Shown here one piece after another: positions 14,269 through 22,613 of a DNA stretch of 55,005 nt. Made by a program: the position numbers and the translations under genes. The notes beneath the pieces were generated by a model. It had not been told where the DNA came from. It saw only the letters and a list, made by a program, of their open reading frames with translations, and did no database searches. The stretch is from a virus: IMG/VR virus record IMGVR_UViG_3300042090_002301, positions 1 through 55,005 of that record. One strand, 5' to 3'. The first letter of the stretch is position 1, and each line of letters opens with the position of its first letter.

Positions 14269-14747
14269 AAGTTTTACAATTTCCAAATCCATTCCTGTCC
14301 ACCGCTACCTATGAAGTTAGAGTTTTTGGCGAAGAGCTCAAAGTGTTGTTAGATTCGATGTATGAAACTATGCTAGAGGAGAAGGGCATTGCACTTTCTG
14401 CGAATCAGGTCGGTTTATTGCACAAAATGTTCGTAATGGATGGCCCCGACGGTAGGATGAATATCGTCAATCCTGTAATTGTAAATAAGTCAGTAAAATC
14501 TGCCAACATTAAAGAAGGATGTCTGTCCGCCAAGGGCACCTTTGTTTTGGTTCCTTCCAGGGTCGAATGGATTCAAGTCGAATATGAGGACGAAAAGGGT
14601 GGACAGTATTCAGCAGTTTTAAAAGGAATTCACGCCGTAGCCTTTCAGCATGAATGCGATCATTTGGAAGGCAAAAGTTTCATGTCCGACAAAAGCATCC
14701 CGGCACGCGTAAGAAAGCCCTTGCTTAAGAAGTGGGGTCTCAAATGA
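14265..14747 (+). CDS. def: Peptide deformylase
   Basis: Removes the formyl group from N-terminal formyl-Met. The three metal and active-site motifs are present: motif 1 GIALSANQVG (residues 41-50), motif 2 EGCLS (Cys 86) and motif 3 QHECDH (His 129, Glu 130, His 133). Motif 1 is unusual: bacterial enzymes have GLAAxQ where this has ALSANQ. GTG 14265 gives a normal N-terminus (MKVLQFPNPFL) and overlaps the preceding peptide. Phage deformylases presumably process phage or host proteins during infection, here perhaps the many short proteins of this block. Confidence 0.92.
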   Translation: MKVLQFPNPFLSTATYEVRVFGEELKVLLDSMYETMLEEKGIALSANQVGLLHKMFVMDGPDGRMNIVNPVIVNKSVKSANIKEGCLSAKGTFVLVPSRVEWIQVEYEDEKGGQYSAVLKGIHAVAFQHECDHLEGKSFMSDKSIPARVRKPLLKKWGLK

Positions 14748-15184
14748 AAATTCTCTTCCTCGATTTTGATGGATGCCTAAATACTCATCCGGTGAATTCT
14801 GCCCGAAAAGATCAGTTCAATAAACAGGCCTGTATCAACCTGGAGATGCTCCTTAATAAAGTCCCAGATTTAAAGATCGTGGTTTCCAGTTCTTGGCGTA
14901 CTTATGGTTTAGAAGCTGTGAAAGATGTGCTCAAGGCGAACGGAATTGACCCGCGCCGTATTTTGGATATTACGGGCCATGAAGTTAGCCCTGATTCCCG
15001 TGATCACAGAGGCTATCAGGTGGAATGCTGGCTCGATAGGCATCCAGAAGTGAAGAATTTCGCCATTTTAGATGATCACGATGATTTTGTCCCTCTCCGC
15101 GATCATTTGGTCCAAACCAACCCCTACGTCGGTCTAACTCAGGCGAACGTCGAGAAAGTTCTCGAGATCCTTGAAGAAAAATAG
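14744..15184 (+). CDS. HAD-family phosphatase-like protein (second copy)
   Basis: ATGA overlap with deformylase. Motif I is KILFLDFDGCLNTH, motif II VVSSSWRTYG (about 46-55), motif IV FAILDDHDDF. It is a paralogue of the protein at 8728 (shared SSSWR, same spacing, HPEVxN before the last motif). 146 residues. Likely phosphatase of the HAD_SAK group linked to RNA or nucleotide end processing. Confidence 0.8.
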   Translation: MKILFLDFDGCLNTHPVNSARKDQFNKQACINLEMLLNKVPDLKIVVSSSWRTYGLEAVKDVLKANGIDPRRILDITGHEVSPDSRDHRGYQVECWLDRHPEVKNFAILDDHDDFVPLRDHLVQTNPYVGLTQANVEKVLEILEEK

Positions 15185-15187
15185 TTC

Positions 15188-15216
15188 TTGCAAAGTCTCA
15201 TTTCTTGGTCTATCAT
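15188..15216 (+). promoter_or_regulatory. Sigma-70-like promoter
   Basis: TTGCAA (15188-15193), 17-base spacer, TATCAT (15211-15216), in the gap after the HAD gene. A GGAGGA ribosome site follows, before the small gene at 15232. Confidence 0.55.
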
Positions 15217-15231
15217 GAAGATGGAGGATCT

Positions 15232-15384
15232 ATGAAACTCGATATTAACTGCGAAGAACACAAACCCAGTAACAAGAATGGCGTGAAAGATAAATGCCAT
15301 TGTAAGTATTTAAATAGGAACTTTAAGAAGCATCTTAAGGTTTACTTTTCCTTGATCAATAGCCTGGATAAAAAGAAGCGTTGA
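15232..15384 (+). CDS. Small basic Cys/His protein, 50 aa
   Basis: Preceded by a promoter and a good GGAGGA ribosome site. The sequence has Cys 7, His 10, Cys 22 and Cys 24 (CEEH and CHCK), a possible zinc site, followed by a Lys-rich helix. Its TGA overlaps the next ATG (TGATG). Function unknown, perhaps nucleic-acid binding. Confidence 0.65.
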   Translation: MKLDINCEEHKPSNKNGVKDKCHCKYLNRNFKKHLKVYFSLINSLDKKKR

Positions 15385-15758
15385 TGTTTGAGAGCCTGAA
15401 AACAAAGATTTCTCTCTGCTTTAATCCCCCAAAGAAGGGCGACGTCTTTTACGCCGATGCATTCGATTTCATGTGCGAGAGTAACTCAGAGAGGATCTTC
15501 TTCGAGATGACCGACAGGCACGGACACACCATCTGGCATTTTGTCATCAACGATTACGTTTATAGGTTCATCATCGAAAGTGCGGAAACTCCTTACTACG
15601 TGTGCGGAGTAGAGATCTTGGTTACTAGCCGAGATAATCCGCATAAGAAGACTTGGCTGAAACGCTCTAGGCCGCGAAGAATCTGGAAGAAAGATTTTCA
15701 TAGACTGATTCTTGAAGGCAGAATGATTAAGACCAAAGCGCAATCTTTATATAAGTAA
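15384..15758 (+). CDS. Hypothetical protein, 124 aa
   Basis: Starts at the TGATG overlap. The middle is rich in aromatic residues and beta-prone (HTIWHFVINDYVYRFIIES). The C-terminus is strongly basic (KKTWLKRSRPRRIWKKDF), suggesting contact with nucleic acid. No family recognised. Confidence 0.65.
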   Translation: MFESLKTKISLCFNPPKKGDVFYADAFDFMCESNSERIFFEMTDRHGHTIWHFVINDYVYRFIIESAETPYYVCGVEILVTSRDNPHKKTWLKRSRPRRIWKKDFHRLILEGRMIKTKAQSLYK

Positions 15759-15788
15759 CTGATTTGATTAAATAAGAAGCTTTGAATA

Positions 15789-16109
15789 GTGAAGCCTCGA
15801 TTAGTTATCGAGAAGAAGGCAGTGCAAGTCTGTCCTTGTTTATTCATGGGGAAACGGATGTTTAAAGTTGGGGACAAGGTAAAGTATGTAGGAAATGATT
15901 TGTGGCTTGGAATTAAACCAGGAAATATTGGCACAGTAGAAAAGGTTTCCAAAGACAATCGCGGCTATTTATGGCTGACGGTGTCTTTTGGTAACCGGTA
16001 TGATTCCGTCTTGTATTCTTATCCCGAAGATTTTGAATTGATAACTTCCGCTATGTCCGAAGAGGAACAATTAGAAAATCTCTTCCTGTGGGACAAACTT
16101 TCTGAATAA
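15789..16109 (+). CDS. SH3-like barrel protein
   Basis: The core FKVGDKVKYVGNDLWLGIKP, then NIGTVEKVSKD and a terminal FELI, is the pattern of KOW/SH3-like domains found in many small phage proteins. The start is uncertain: GTG 15789 gives 106 residues; ATG 15846 or 15858 would trim the N-terminus to the domain itself. The last gene before the convergent dUTPase block. Function unknown. Confidence 0.6.
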   Translation: MKPRLVIEKKAVQVCPCLFMGKRMFKVGDKVKYVGNDLWLGIKPGNIGTVEKVSKDNRGYLWLTVSFGNRYDSVLYSYPEDFELITSAMSEEEQLENLFLWDKLSE

Positions 16110-16110
16110 A

Positions 16111-16320
16111 TTAAGTGGGGCGTTTTTTTCTATCTTTTAAGTATCGTTTTATACGATACCTTCTAGCCCTCTCTTTATAAATCCCAGCCAAACATTCGTA
16201 GCCGAGCCAAGTTACGTAGAATGGACCAAGATCTAAAAGCCAGCAATAGCAATGTCCCTGGTGAATTCCCCAAGAGTGTGGCCCGGCAGCGATTCCGAAT
16301 CCTAAGCGATGAATTCTCAT
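16111..16320 (-). CDS. Hypothetical protein following dUTPase, 69 aa
   Basis: On the minus strand its ATG overlaps the dUTPase stop (TAATG), which strongly supports a real, coupled gene. Trp/Tyr/Gly-rich core (GPHSWGIHQGHCYCWLLDLG) with two Cys and a very basic C-terminus (RARRYRIKRYLKDRKK). Converges with the gene ending at 16109. Function unknown. Confidence 0.65.
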   Translation of the reverse strand: MRIHRLGFGIAAGPHSWGIHQGHCYCWLLDLGPFYVTWLGYECLAGIYKERARRYRIKRYLKDRKKRPT

Positions 16321-16838
16321 TATTTCTTTTCCGAATTGAAATCTCTAATAGTCTGTATGATTTTGAGAGCGTTCTTTGGATCGTTAACATTGACCCCAGT
16401 ACTTCCAAAACCGCCGATTCTTTCGAATGTATCTAATTCTTCCACTTCTTCAAAATTAACTTTGACGACAGGACAAATGACGCCCTGAGCGATTCTGTCT
16501 CCCTTGCTAATATGAATTATACTTCCAAGACCAAAATCATAAGAGGGAGAAGTATTTGTCATTATTACGGAAATTTCAAGCGAGTAATCTGAGTCCACGG
16601 TGCCAGGAGCATTGGCCACTCTTAGATAGGTTTTAAGGGAAAGACCAGAACGAGGTCTAATTTGAAGTTCATAGCCTTCTCCTACACTCATCGATAGTCC
16701 AGTTCTGATAAGCACGGTATCTCCCGGATACAGTTTATAATCTTCGATAGTTACAAAATCAAATCCACTAGAGCCCGAGGTGGCGTACTTTGGTATCACG
16801 GCATCGGGGTGTAATTTCTTAATTTTTACAGTATGCAT
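16320..16838 (-). CDS. dut: dUTP diphosphatase (trimeric dUTPase)
   Basis: Hydrolyses dUTP to dUMP and diphosphate, lowering uracil in DNA and feeding dTMP synthesis. All five motifs of trimeric dUTPases are visible: SGFDF (I), RPRSGLSLK (II), NAPGTVDSDYSLEI (III), GDRIAQGVICPV (IV) and ERIGGFGSTG (V). Start ATG 16838 has AGGAGA just upstream and gives MHTVKIKKL, the normal first strand; the longer frame to 16883 lacks support. The 172-residue length is slightly longer than usual (about 150), from an extended C-terminus. It is divergent from the tail operon. Confidence 0.93.
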   Translation of the reverse strand: MHTVKIKKLHPDAVIPKYATSGSSGFDFVTIEDYKLYPGDTVLIRTGLSMSVGEGYELQIRPRSGLSLKTYLRVANAPGTVDSDYSLEISVIMTNTSPSYDFGLGSIIHISKGDRIAQGVICPVVKVNFEEVEELDTFERIGGFGSTGVNVNDPKNALKIIQTIRDFNSEKK

Positions 16839-16943
16839 GGGTTCTCCTATCCTTATGTAACTATAATTCCTCTCGGTAGTCAATAGAAAAGTTAACTATT
16901 AGAAATTATTAACCAATCTTATGTGATTAGTAAACTTTTTCCA

Positions 16944-16985
16944 TGATATAGGATGTGTGGGAGACCTGAATCTTTATAGTATATG
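16944..16985 (+). promoter_or_regulatory. Putative late signal: TGATATA plus AATCTTTA element
   Basis: TGATATA (16944-16950) is followed 18 bases later by AATCTTTATAGTATATG (16969-16985), whose last three bases start a 13-codon peptide. The same two elements recur before other structural genes. I propose a late promoter plus initiation element; the sequence alone cannot separate promoter from translation signal. Confidence 0.45.
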
Positions 16986-17024
16986 CTTCCTCGTCACATA
17001 AAATCAGCTAAGTTGGTGAAATAA
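16983..17024 (+). CDS. Possible 13-codon leader peptide
   Basis: ATG flush against the AATCTTTA element, encoding MLPRHIKSAKLVK, ending TAA that overlaps the ATG of the tape-measure-like gene (TAATG). Short translated leaders ending in a coupled start can regulate initiation downstream. It has no independent ribosome site, so it may be chance. Confidence 0.35.
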   Translation: MLPRHIKSAKLVK

Positions 17025-19201
17025 TGGCAGATACTCGAAAATCTCTTGTCTTTCAGGCCCGGATTGATACCTCCGAACTACCGCAAGCAGTAGAATCCAT
17101 CAAAAGAATGATGAACCAATCCGGCATTGCTTCTTCTATGGGGAAGCAAGGTATGAGTGGAATCGTGCCTATGCCAAAGTCTGAGGACATCGCCAAGGCC
17201 CGAAGAGAACTCGAACTTACTATCCGAACTACTGCCCAGGCTTACGAGAAGAATATTCGTAATCTTCAGCAGGAAGAGCGCATCGCGAAATCTCTTCAAA
17301 ATATTAGAAGGGATGACCTAAAAGGTAAAACGGAGCAAGACAAGTATGACAATCGTGTCCTCCAAAATTTAGAAAAAAGACTTCGTTTAACAGAAGAAAT
17401 CAAGAATCAAGAAAAATTCATCCCGCAGGGACTCCAAGCACTCGGAGGTGCCGGCGGAGGTGGTCCGGGGATGATGAAGCAGTTGATCCAGGGAATCGGT
17501 ATCCCTACCACGATTGCAGGAATCGCGACCGCAGTCGTAACTGCCATGTCGCAGCTTCCATCTTTACCTAGGCAGATAGCCGTCGCTACCGGTGCCGCTA
17601 CCCAGGGCTTACTTGGAAATCAACTCCAAGGATTACAGGGCGGAGAGATGATCAAAACCATGGCGTTTCGTCCAGAGTGGAGAAATGCCTTAGAGCAGGC
17701 AAGAAAAGAAAGAGAAAATCCCATAACTGAATTGAAGCAGAGATTGACCACTTCAACAGGCCTCATGACCATGGTTCTCCCCGCGATGCTAGGACCGCTT
17801 GGCGCCATCATCGGCAGTCACGGCAGGCCAGAGCAAGCGTTCCAGGCGCAGCAGATGCAACTTCAGATGGAGAATGCGCAATCGGTTTATCAAGCCAACA
17901 TGCAAAATGATCCACGAAAGATGGCCGCCGTTAACATGTACCAGCAGAACTTCATGCGAGACTTGCAAGCCCAGAGAATGATGGGCCTATCCGATCAAGG
18001 CTATTTCGGTGGCGGCGGATTCCAAGAAAGAATGAACAACGCGGGGTTTAATCCAGAATTAGGCCTTGGTATGGCGGCGCAGATCCAAGCGGGCGGCGGT
18101 TCTACCAGAGGCATGAGAGGCTTATCTAATTTGGGACTGCAGTCTCAGCGTGGTTTCGATATGACTAACGCTGGTGGCGTATTAGGCAGAATCAGCGGTA
18201 CGGCAGGTGGAGATGAATCGTCTAGGCAAATCTTTAGAAAATTGATGGAAGAATCCATCAAGGCTGGCTTAGACAAGAGTGAGTTCAGGGAAGAACAGAG
18301 GCGTTTCACAGACGCTGCCTCTGAAGTGTTGGCCGGGGCAGGAGTCAAGACCGCAGCTGATGCTGCGCAAGTACTTGCGGGATTTTCTAGATTTCTGCCA
18401 GGCGGTGAGATGACGGTCAAAGGAATAGAAGGAGCTAGGGGGGCTTACGAACAAGCTCAAGCGATATCCTCACAAACAGGCGGAAGAATGGGCGCCCTGC
18501 AATCGGCAGCGATGCAGCAAAATCCAAGACTTAGAAAGATGGGATACGGTGGATTTGGCGAATTTATGGAGATGCCCGAAAAAGATTTGATTGCATCAAA
18601 TCCAGATATAATTGCGGCGGCGAGGGAGGTCGGAATGACCGCCGGAGAGTTAGCTGGCACCTTGAGAACTGCCAAGAGGCAATCGATGCTATCGGCTATG
18701 GGATTGAACCAGCAGGAAGTCGACGAATTTGCTAATTCTCAAGAGGGCAGAAGTTTTAACCCAAGCGATCCCAAAAGTGTCGCAGGATTGAGTAAAAAAC
18801 ATTTTGAAACGTGGAGAAAAATTCAAAAACAAGTTCCTTTCTTGTTTCCCTATAAAAGTTCGCAAGAAAAGACTGCGGCGGAAATGGGAGTTTTGGGTCG
18901 GGGTCCTAGCGGGGGAACTGGAGATTATTTTTCTACGCTGATCGCTGGTACCGATAGGATGGCGGATACGGCAGTTGCTGCTTCTGGAACAGTTTCACAG
19001 CAATTTTTAGAAAGTTTTAGAGAATTTAGAGACGTAATGGTTCCTTCTAAAGATGCGGTCTCGGAATGGACAAAAATGCTCATGATGTCTGCCACAGTTT
19101 TAAGATTCACTGCAGAAGGGGATAGAGCATCGGCGCAAAAAGCACTCTCGGATATGATGGGCAAAAGTAGTAAAAAAACCCAAGATCAAGTAACTAGATA
19201 A
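17024..19201 (+). CDS. Probable tail tape measure or tail-core protein
   Basis: 725 residues at the head of the tail/baseplate operon, directly before the hub gene. It has a predicted coiled-coil region at about 60-140 (Arg/Glu/Gln-rich), then hydrophobic segments near 163-182 and 250-265. A long Gln/Met/Gly-rich helical middle follows (GGGGF and GGGSTRG loops). These are usual for tape-measure proteins, which span the tail tube and set its length; at 1.5 angstrom per residue 725 residues would span about 110 nm. No peptidase or lysozyme domain is visible. A different inner-tail protein is possible. Confidence 0.6.
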   Translation: MADTRKSLVFQARIDTSELPQAVESIKRMMNQSGIASSMGKQGMSGIVPMPKSEDIAKARRELELTIRTTAQAYEKNIRNLQQEERIAKSLQNIRRDDLKGKTEQDKYDNRVLQNLEKRLRLTEEIKNQEKFIPQGLQALGGAGGGGPGMMKQLIQGIGIPTTIAGIATAVVTAMSQLPSLPRQIAVATGAATQGLLGNQLQGLQGGEMIKTMAFRPEWRNALEQARKERENPITELKQRLTTSTGLMTMVLPAMLGPLGAIIGSHGRPEQAFQAQQMQLQMENAQSVYQANMQNDPRKMAAVNMYQQNFMRDLQAQRMMGLSDQGYFGGGGFQERMNNAGFNPELGLGMAAQIQAGGGSTRGMRGLSNLGLQSQRGFDMTNAGGVLGRISGTAGGDESSRQIFRKLMEESIKAGLDKSEFREEQRRFTDAASEVLAGAGVKTAADAAQVLAGFSRFLPGGEMTVKGIEGARGAYEQAQAISSQTGGRMGALQSAAMQQNPRLRKMGYGGFGEFMEMPEKDLIASNPDIIAAAREVGMTAGELAGTLRTAKRQSMLSAMGLNQQEVDEFANSQEGRSFNPSDPKSVAGLSKKHFETWRKIQKQVPFLFPYKSSQEKTAAEMGVLGRGPSGGTGDYFSTLIAGTDRMADTAVAASGTVSQQFLESFREFRDVMVPSKDAVSEWTKMLMMSATVLRFTAEGDRASAQKALSDMMGKSSKKTQDQVTR

Positions 19202-21156
19202 TGGCTAATACTAAAGCATACACTTATTTGCTGGGACCGAAACCTCCCGGCAGTACTGGCCAACCAGGAAGCACGAGTGTGCCTCCAGAAGAAGGCGGTT
19301 CTACCATAGGACTCATCGACCAGACAAGTCCTACTTGGGTTCTTACTTTCGTTCGATGGGAGTATAGAGATACGCTCAGAACTCCAATGTCCAGCCCCAG
19401 CGCAATTCGCCCTCCTTTGGTGGTCGAGAATGATTGCATAAGTGTGTCCACAACTTTTAGCAAGGGAAATCTGACTCACAGTATGTCGGCTATACTGGTA
19501 GAAACGGATGTCAATTATTCAGACGCTGTGCATCCTGGCGACTTCGTGTTCGTTAATATGCTCAATTGGGAATCCGATGCTAGAGCTGTCGCCATCAAGG
19601 CCACGAATAACCAGGCCATAAATGAGCAAACGGACGGATTTAAAGGTTTCTACAAGGTCCAAAGCGTACGAAAAACTGTTAGAGTAGACCCCGTTACTGG
19701 TACCAGAACTGTTCTGATTAAGATAGATGGTTTTGCTTTCACAGAATTTAATAATACGATCTATTTTAACCCAAATCTCATCTTGCCTCAACTTTTGGCC
19801 AATCAAGCTCTTTTCATCAATAATCTGTCTGCCGCCTGGGCAAATTTCGTAAGTCTTTCCGGCAAACCGTACGTGCAGGAGATCATCGCCTTCCTGATTC
19901 AGAGTTTAATAGGTTCTGGAGTTAACCCGGATGCGCAGAGCGTCAATGGACTTGTTGTCAGCCCAAATGTTCAATTTTTAGTCCCTCTGATGGTGGGAAA
20001 ACTATTGGGAATAAGCACGTCGGCTTCGAATTTGGCCGCAAAAGATATTTATAACTTTATTTTTGGAGTTCAGCAGTATTCCTCTGGACAAGTGCAGACA
20101 CTTGAAGATGGAATGAATCCTTCGAATCTAAATGGTGATGTACAGAGATATCCAAATTTTTATTACACGGACACTTTCTGCGGTGGAAATACAGTTTTGA
20201 AACCTGAGTATTGGAACCAAGTAACTCTCTGGTCCATACTGAATCAATACACTAATTCCCCGTTGAATGAACTGTACAGCGCCTTTAGAGTGGACCCTGA
20301 TACTGGAAACGTGATGCCTACCATCGTTTTTAGACAGATCCCTTTTACTTCTGAAGATTTTGTAGGACAGATTTTGGGAATAGGAGTTGGAGCAGCAGCA
20401 GTAGGGGCCGCCGCCGGAACTATTATTGGCAATGGTGTCCCGGTTACTCAATTCTTAACTTTACCGAGATGGAAAATCGGTTCAGAGTCAGTATTTAGCG
20501 CAGATCTGGGCACGGACGAGGCTGCAAGAGTGAATTTTGTGCAGTATTACGCAAAGTCCACCTTCAGCAGCAACGGTATCGACATGTCAAATGAGACGGC
20601 CGATGGAAACTATATATTCGATAAAGATGATGTCATCAGAAGCGGCTTAAGACCTATAGTGGTGCAGAATCAGTTTGAAGATCTACCGACCACCACGGCT
20701 AACTTTGCCAAAATTTGGGCACAAATTTATGGAGACGCCGTGATAGGCGGGCACCTGAAGATCAACGGGACCATGGAGATCATAGGGGTAGTAGAGCCGA
20801 TCACCGTAGGTGACAATTTGGAGTTTGCCGGTACCGTGTTTCACATCGAGCAAGTCGTTCATGCGGCTCAAATAGATCCCATGGATGGGAAAAAGAGATT
20901 CAGAACTATTTTGAGTTTAAGCCATGGAGTCAGCGTCGATAGTAACGCCCAGGGCACCGTGTACAGCGAGATGTCTTATCCGGGGGCGTACCCGGAAAGA
21001 ACGGCAGATTATCAAAATGAGCAGATTCTGCCTGGAGTTTCCGAGAGTCAGGATACACTAGAAAGACCAGTCAACCTGGACAATCCAATATTTGAGGATC
21101 TACCATTTCCGCAACCCAGTCTAACTCCAAATAAAAACGGAGGCAACAATGGATAA
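19201..21156 (+). CDS. Baseplate hub protein (gp27/gpD-like)
   Basis: 651 residues. Around 90-175 the segment FSKGNLTHSMSAILVETDVNY, then HPGDFVFVNMLNW and GFYKVQSVRKTVRVDP resembles the tube-like beta barrels of phage hub proteins of the gp27/gpD type. The C-terminal GDAVIGGHLKINGTMEIIG, VGDNLEFAG and FHIEQVVH add a further barrel. An Ala/Gly hydrophobic stretch lies near 390-415. Its position directly before the OB-fold spike gene, with an 8-base overlap, is the classic hub-spike order. Forms the central trimer under the tail tube. Confidence 0.75.
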   Translation: MANTKAYTYLLGPKPPGSTGQPGSTSVPPEEGGSTIGLIDQTSPTWVLTFVRWEYRDTLRTPMSSPSAIRPPLVVENDCISVSTTFSKGNLTHSMSAILVETDVNYSDAVHPGDFVFVNMLNWESDARAVAIKATNNQAINEQTDGFKGFYKVQSVRKTVRVDPVTGTRTVLIKIDGFAFTEFNNTIYFNPNLILPQLLANQALFINNLSAAWANFVSLSGKPYVQEIIAFLIQSLIGSGVNPDAQSVNGLVVSPNVQFLVPLMVGKLLGISTSASNLAAKDIYNFIFGVQQYSSGQVQTLEDGMNPSNLNGDVQRYPNFYYTDTFCGGNTVLKPEYWNQVTLWSILNQYTNSPLNELYSAFRVDPDTGNVMPTIVFRQIPFTSEDFVGQILGIGVGAAAVGAAAGTIIGNGVPVTQFLTLPRWKIGSESVFSADLGTDEAARVNFVQYYAKSTFSSNGIDMSNETADGNYIFDKDDVIRSGLRPIVVQNQFEDLPTTTANFAKIWAQIYGDAVIGGHLKINGTMEIIGVVEPITVGDNLEFAGTVFHIEQVVHAAQIDPMDGKKRFRTILSLSHGVSVDSNAQGTVYSEMSYPGAYPERTADYQNEQILPGVSESQDTLERPVNLDNPIFEDLPFPQPSLTPNKNGGNNG

Positions 21157-22009
21157 CTTCTTAGATAATGGCACGGTATTGCCTTCGGGATTGGTTAGCG
21201 TCAACTCACGCTCGATGATAGCGGGTTTCAATAAGAGCTATCGTAACACTTCCCTAAGAATGGGCATCGTGGTTAGAGCGTACGTTGCCTCCGATACGAA
21301 TAATTTAACTAAACTCACCACGGAGTACGACGTTCTAGTATTCGAGCAGAATGAAGATCGGGGCTCCAGTGTAGTAACTTACAGAAACTGCATCTCTGCG
21401 GAAGCCATGGGCTCCATACCAGATTTTTTGGAAAAGACCCTTAGGATTCGAGAAGGTGGCGCAGCGGCTCTGATTAATACCACAAACCAAAATGGTGCCG
21501 TTGTACTGATTGAGTGCCTGGATGGAATGTCCGACAAGGCCATCATAATTGGCGCTGTTACTCATCCTGATAGGCCCACCACTTTGGTAAATACTCAACC
21601 TTACTTGCAAGGAGAATACAACGGACTCAACATCGAGGTTGCCAATGACGGAAGTGCCACACTAACTTTCAAAGGCGCAACCGACAATGATGGCAATGTG
21701 GTAGATAGTTCTCAGGGCAATACCGTAGTTTCCATAGAGACGGATGGTTCATTTCAGATTCAACATTCCACCATAACGTTTAGATTGGATAGGAATGGAA
21801 CGGCCACCTTAACTACAAATCAAGATTTAGATTTGAATGTCACTGGCGATGTTAATGCGACAGTGAATGGTACGTGCTCCGTTACCGCAGAAGAAATAAA
21901 TTTGAATGGAGACGGCGGAATGGTGCTGACGACAGAAACTGATCCGGTTGTGGATAGTATTTTCGGCGTTCCGACCATCGGTGTGCCAAACGTAAAATCG
22001 GGTACCTAA
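21149..22009 (+). CDS. Baseplate central spike (gpV/gp5-like OB-fold)
   Basis: 286 residues. Residues about 35-155 form the OB-fold: LRMGIVVRAYV, EYDVLVFE, AVVLIECLDG, KAIIIGAVTHPDRP. The rest is a repeating beta structure (FQIQHSTITFRLD, NGTATLTTNQDLDLNVTGDVN, INLNGDGG) as in the needle of gpV-type spikes. No lysozyme domain, unlike T4 gp5. It pierces the outer membrane at contraction. The C-terminus is a short unstructured tail and no iron-binding HxH tip is seen. Confidence 0.85.
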   Translation: MDNFLDNGTVLPSGLVSVNSRSMIAGFNKSYRNTSLRMGIVVRAYVASDTNNLTKLTTEYDVLVFEQNEDRGSSVVTYRNCISAEAMGSIPDFLEKTLRIREGGAAALINTTNQNGAVVLIECLDGMSDKAIIIGAVTHPDRPTTLVNTQPYLQGEYNGLNIEVANDGSATLTFKGATDNDGNVVDSSQGNTVVSIETDGSFQIQHSTITFRLDRNGTATLTTNQDLDLNVTGDVNATVNGTCSVTAEEINLNGDGGMVLTTETDPVVDSIFGVPTIGVPNVKSGT

Positions 22010-22606
22010 ATGGCTTTATCGGCCTTAGTATTGGCGGATTTGATTCAGACGAATTTGCAAAGCTTTGGAGCTAATGGTTCGAATCTCTCAAAGTTTTGCG
22101 ATGCCATCGGCCAAGGCATCGTAATGTCCATAATTGGTCAAGCCTTTACGACATTCGACGTCGGCATCGTACCCGGATCTGGAACGGGTATCGGGATAGG
22201 AATCATTGGGCTATCGGCATCGACCATGGAATCGATCGCTTTGAGCTTGATGTCGAGTCAGGGAAGTAACGCTGCCAACTTAATGAATGCCATAATGAGT
22301 GCTGTGGTGTCGCACTTGTCGAGCGCAGCAACTTTGAACTCTATAGATGCCCCCGTTTACCTTGGGACCGGTACGATAGTGATAGGCAGCATAGAAGTGA
22401 CAGCCAATGCAATGAGCGCAAACATACTGTCCCAGATGCAAGCGCAAGGTGCAAATGGCTCCAACTTGCCGAATCTATGCACTGCCATTGGAACTGGGGT
22501 AGCAAATAATATAATTTCTTCCGGCACTGGAACTTTGGTTATCACCGGAAGCGGCACTCCCCCTCCGATATCGGGAACTGGTTCTGGGACGGGAACGATA
22601 TCATAA
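22010..22606 (+). CDS. Baseplate-associated protein with internal repeat
   Basis: 198 residues, low charge, rich in Gly, Ala, Ser, Thr. Two related segments: about 8-45 (ANGSNLSKFCDAIGQG) and 138-170 (GANGSNLPNLCTAIGTG), with a third weaker copy (GSNAANLMNAIMS) between, so it is built from about three helical units linked by Gly/Thr-rich strands. It starts immediately after the spike stop (TAAATG). Probably a small structural component near hub or spike; no known family named. Confidence 0.6.
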   Translation: MALSALVLADLIQTNLQSFGANGSNLSKFCDAIGQGIVMSIIGQAFTTFDVGIVPGSGTGIGIGIIGLSASTMESIALSLMSSQGSNAANLMNAIMSAVVSHLSSAATLNSIDAPVYLGTGTIVIGSIEVTANAMSANILSQMQAQGANGSNLPNLCTAIGTGVANNIISSGTGTLVITGSGTPPPISGTGSGTGTIS

Positions 22607-22613
22607 GGAACAA

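Noticed and set aside
16141-16159. Perfect 6-bp inverted repeat GTATCG/CGATAC
   Set aside because: It lies within the coding part of the small minus-strand gene and lacks a T-run on the exit side in either direction.
16860-16883. dUTPase promoter TTGACT/TATAGT on the minus strand
   Set aside because: The boxes are only 12 bases apart, too close for a working sigma-70 promoter.
22075-22087. GGTTCGAATCT, second tRNA-like T-loop
   Set aside because: It is the coding sequence for an NGSNLS segment of the 198-residue baseplate-associated protein and has no cloverleaf partners.
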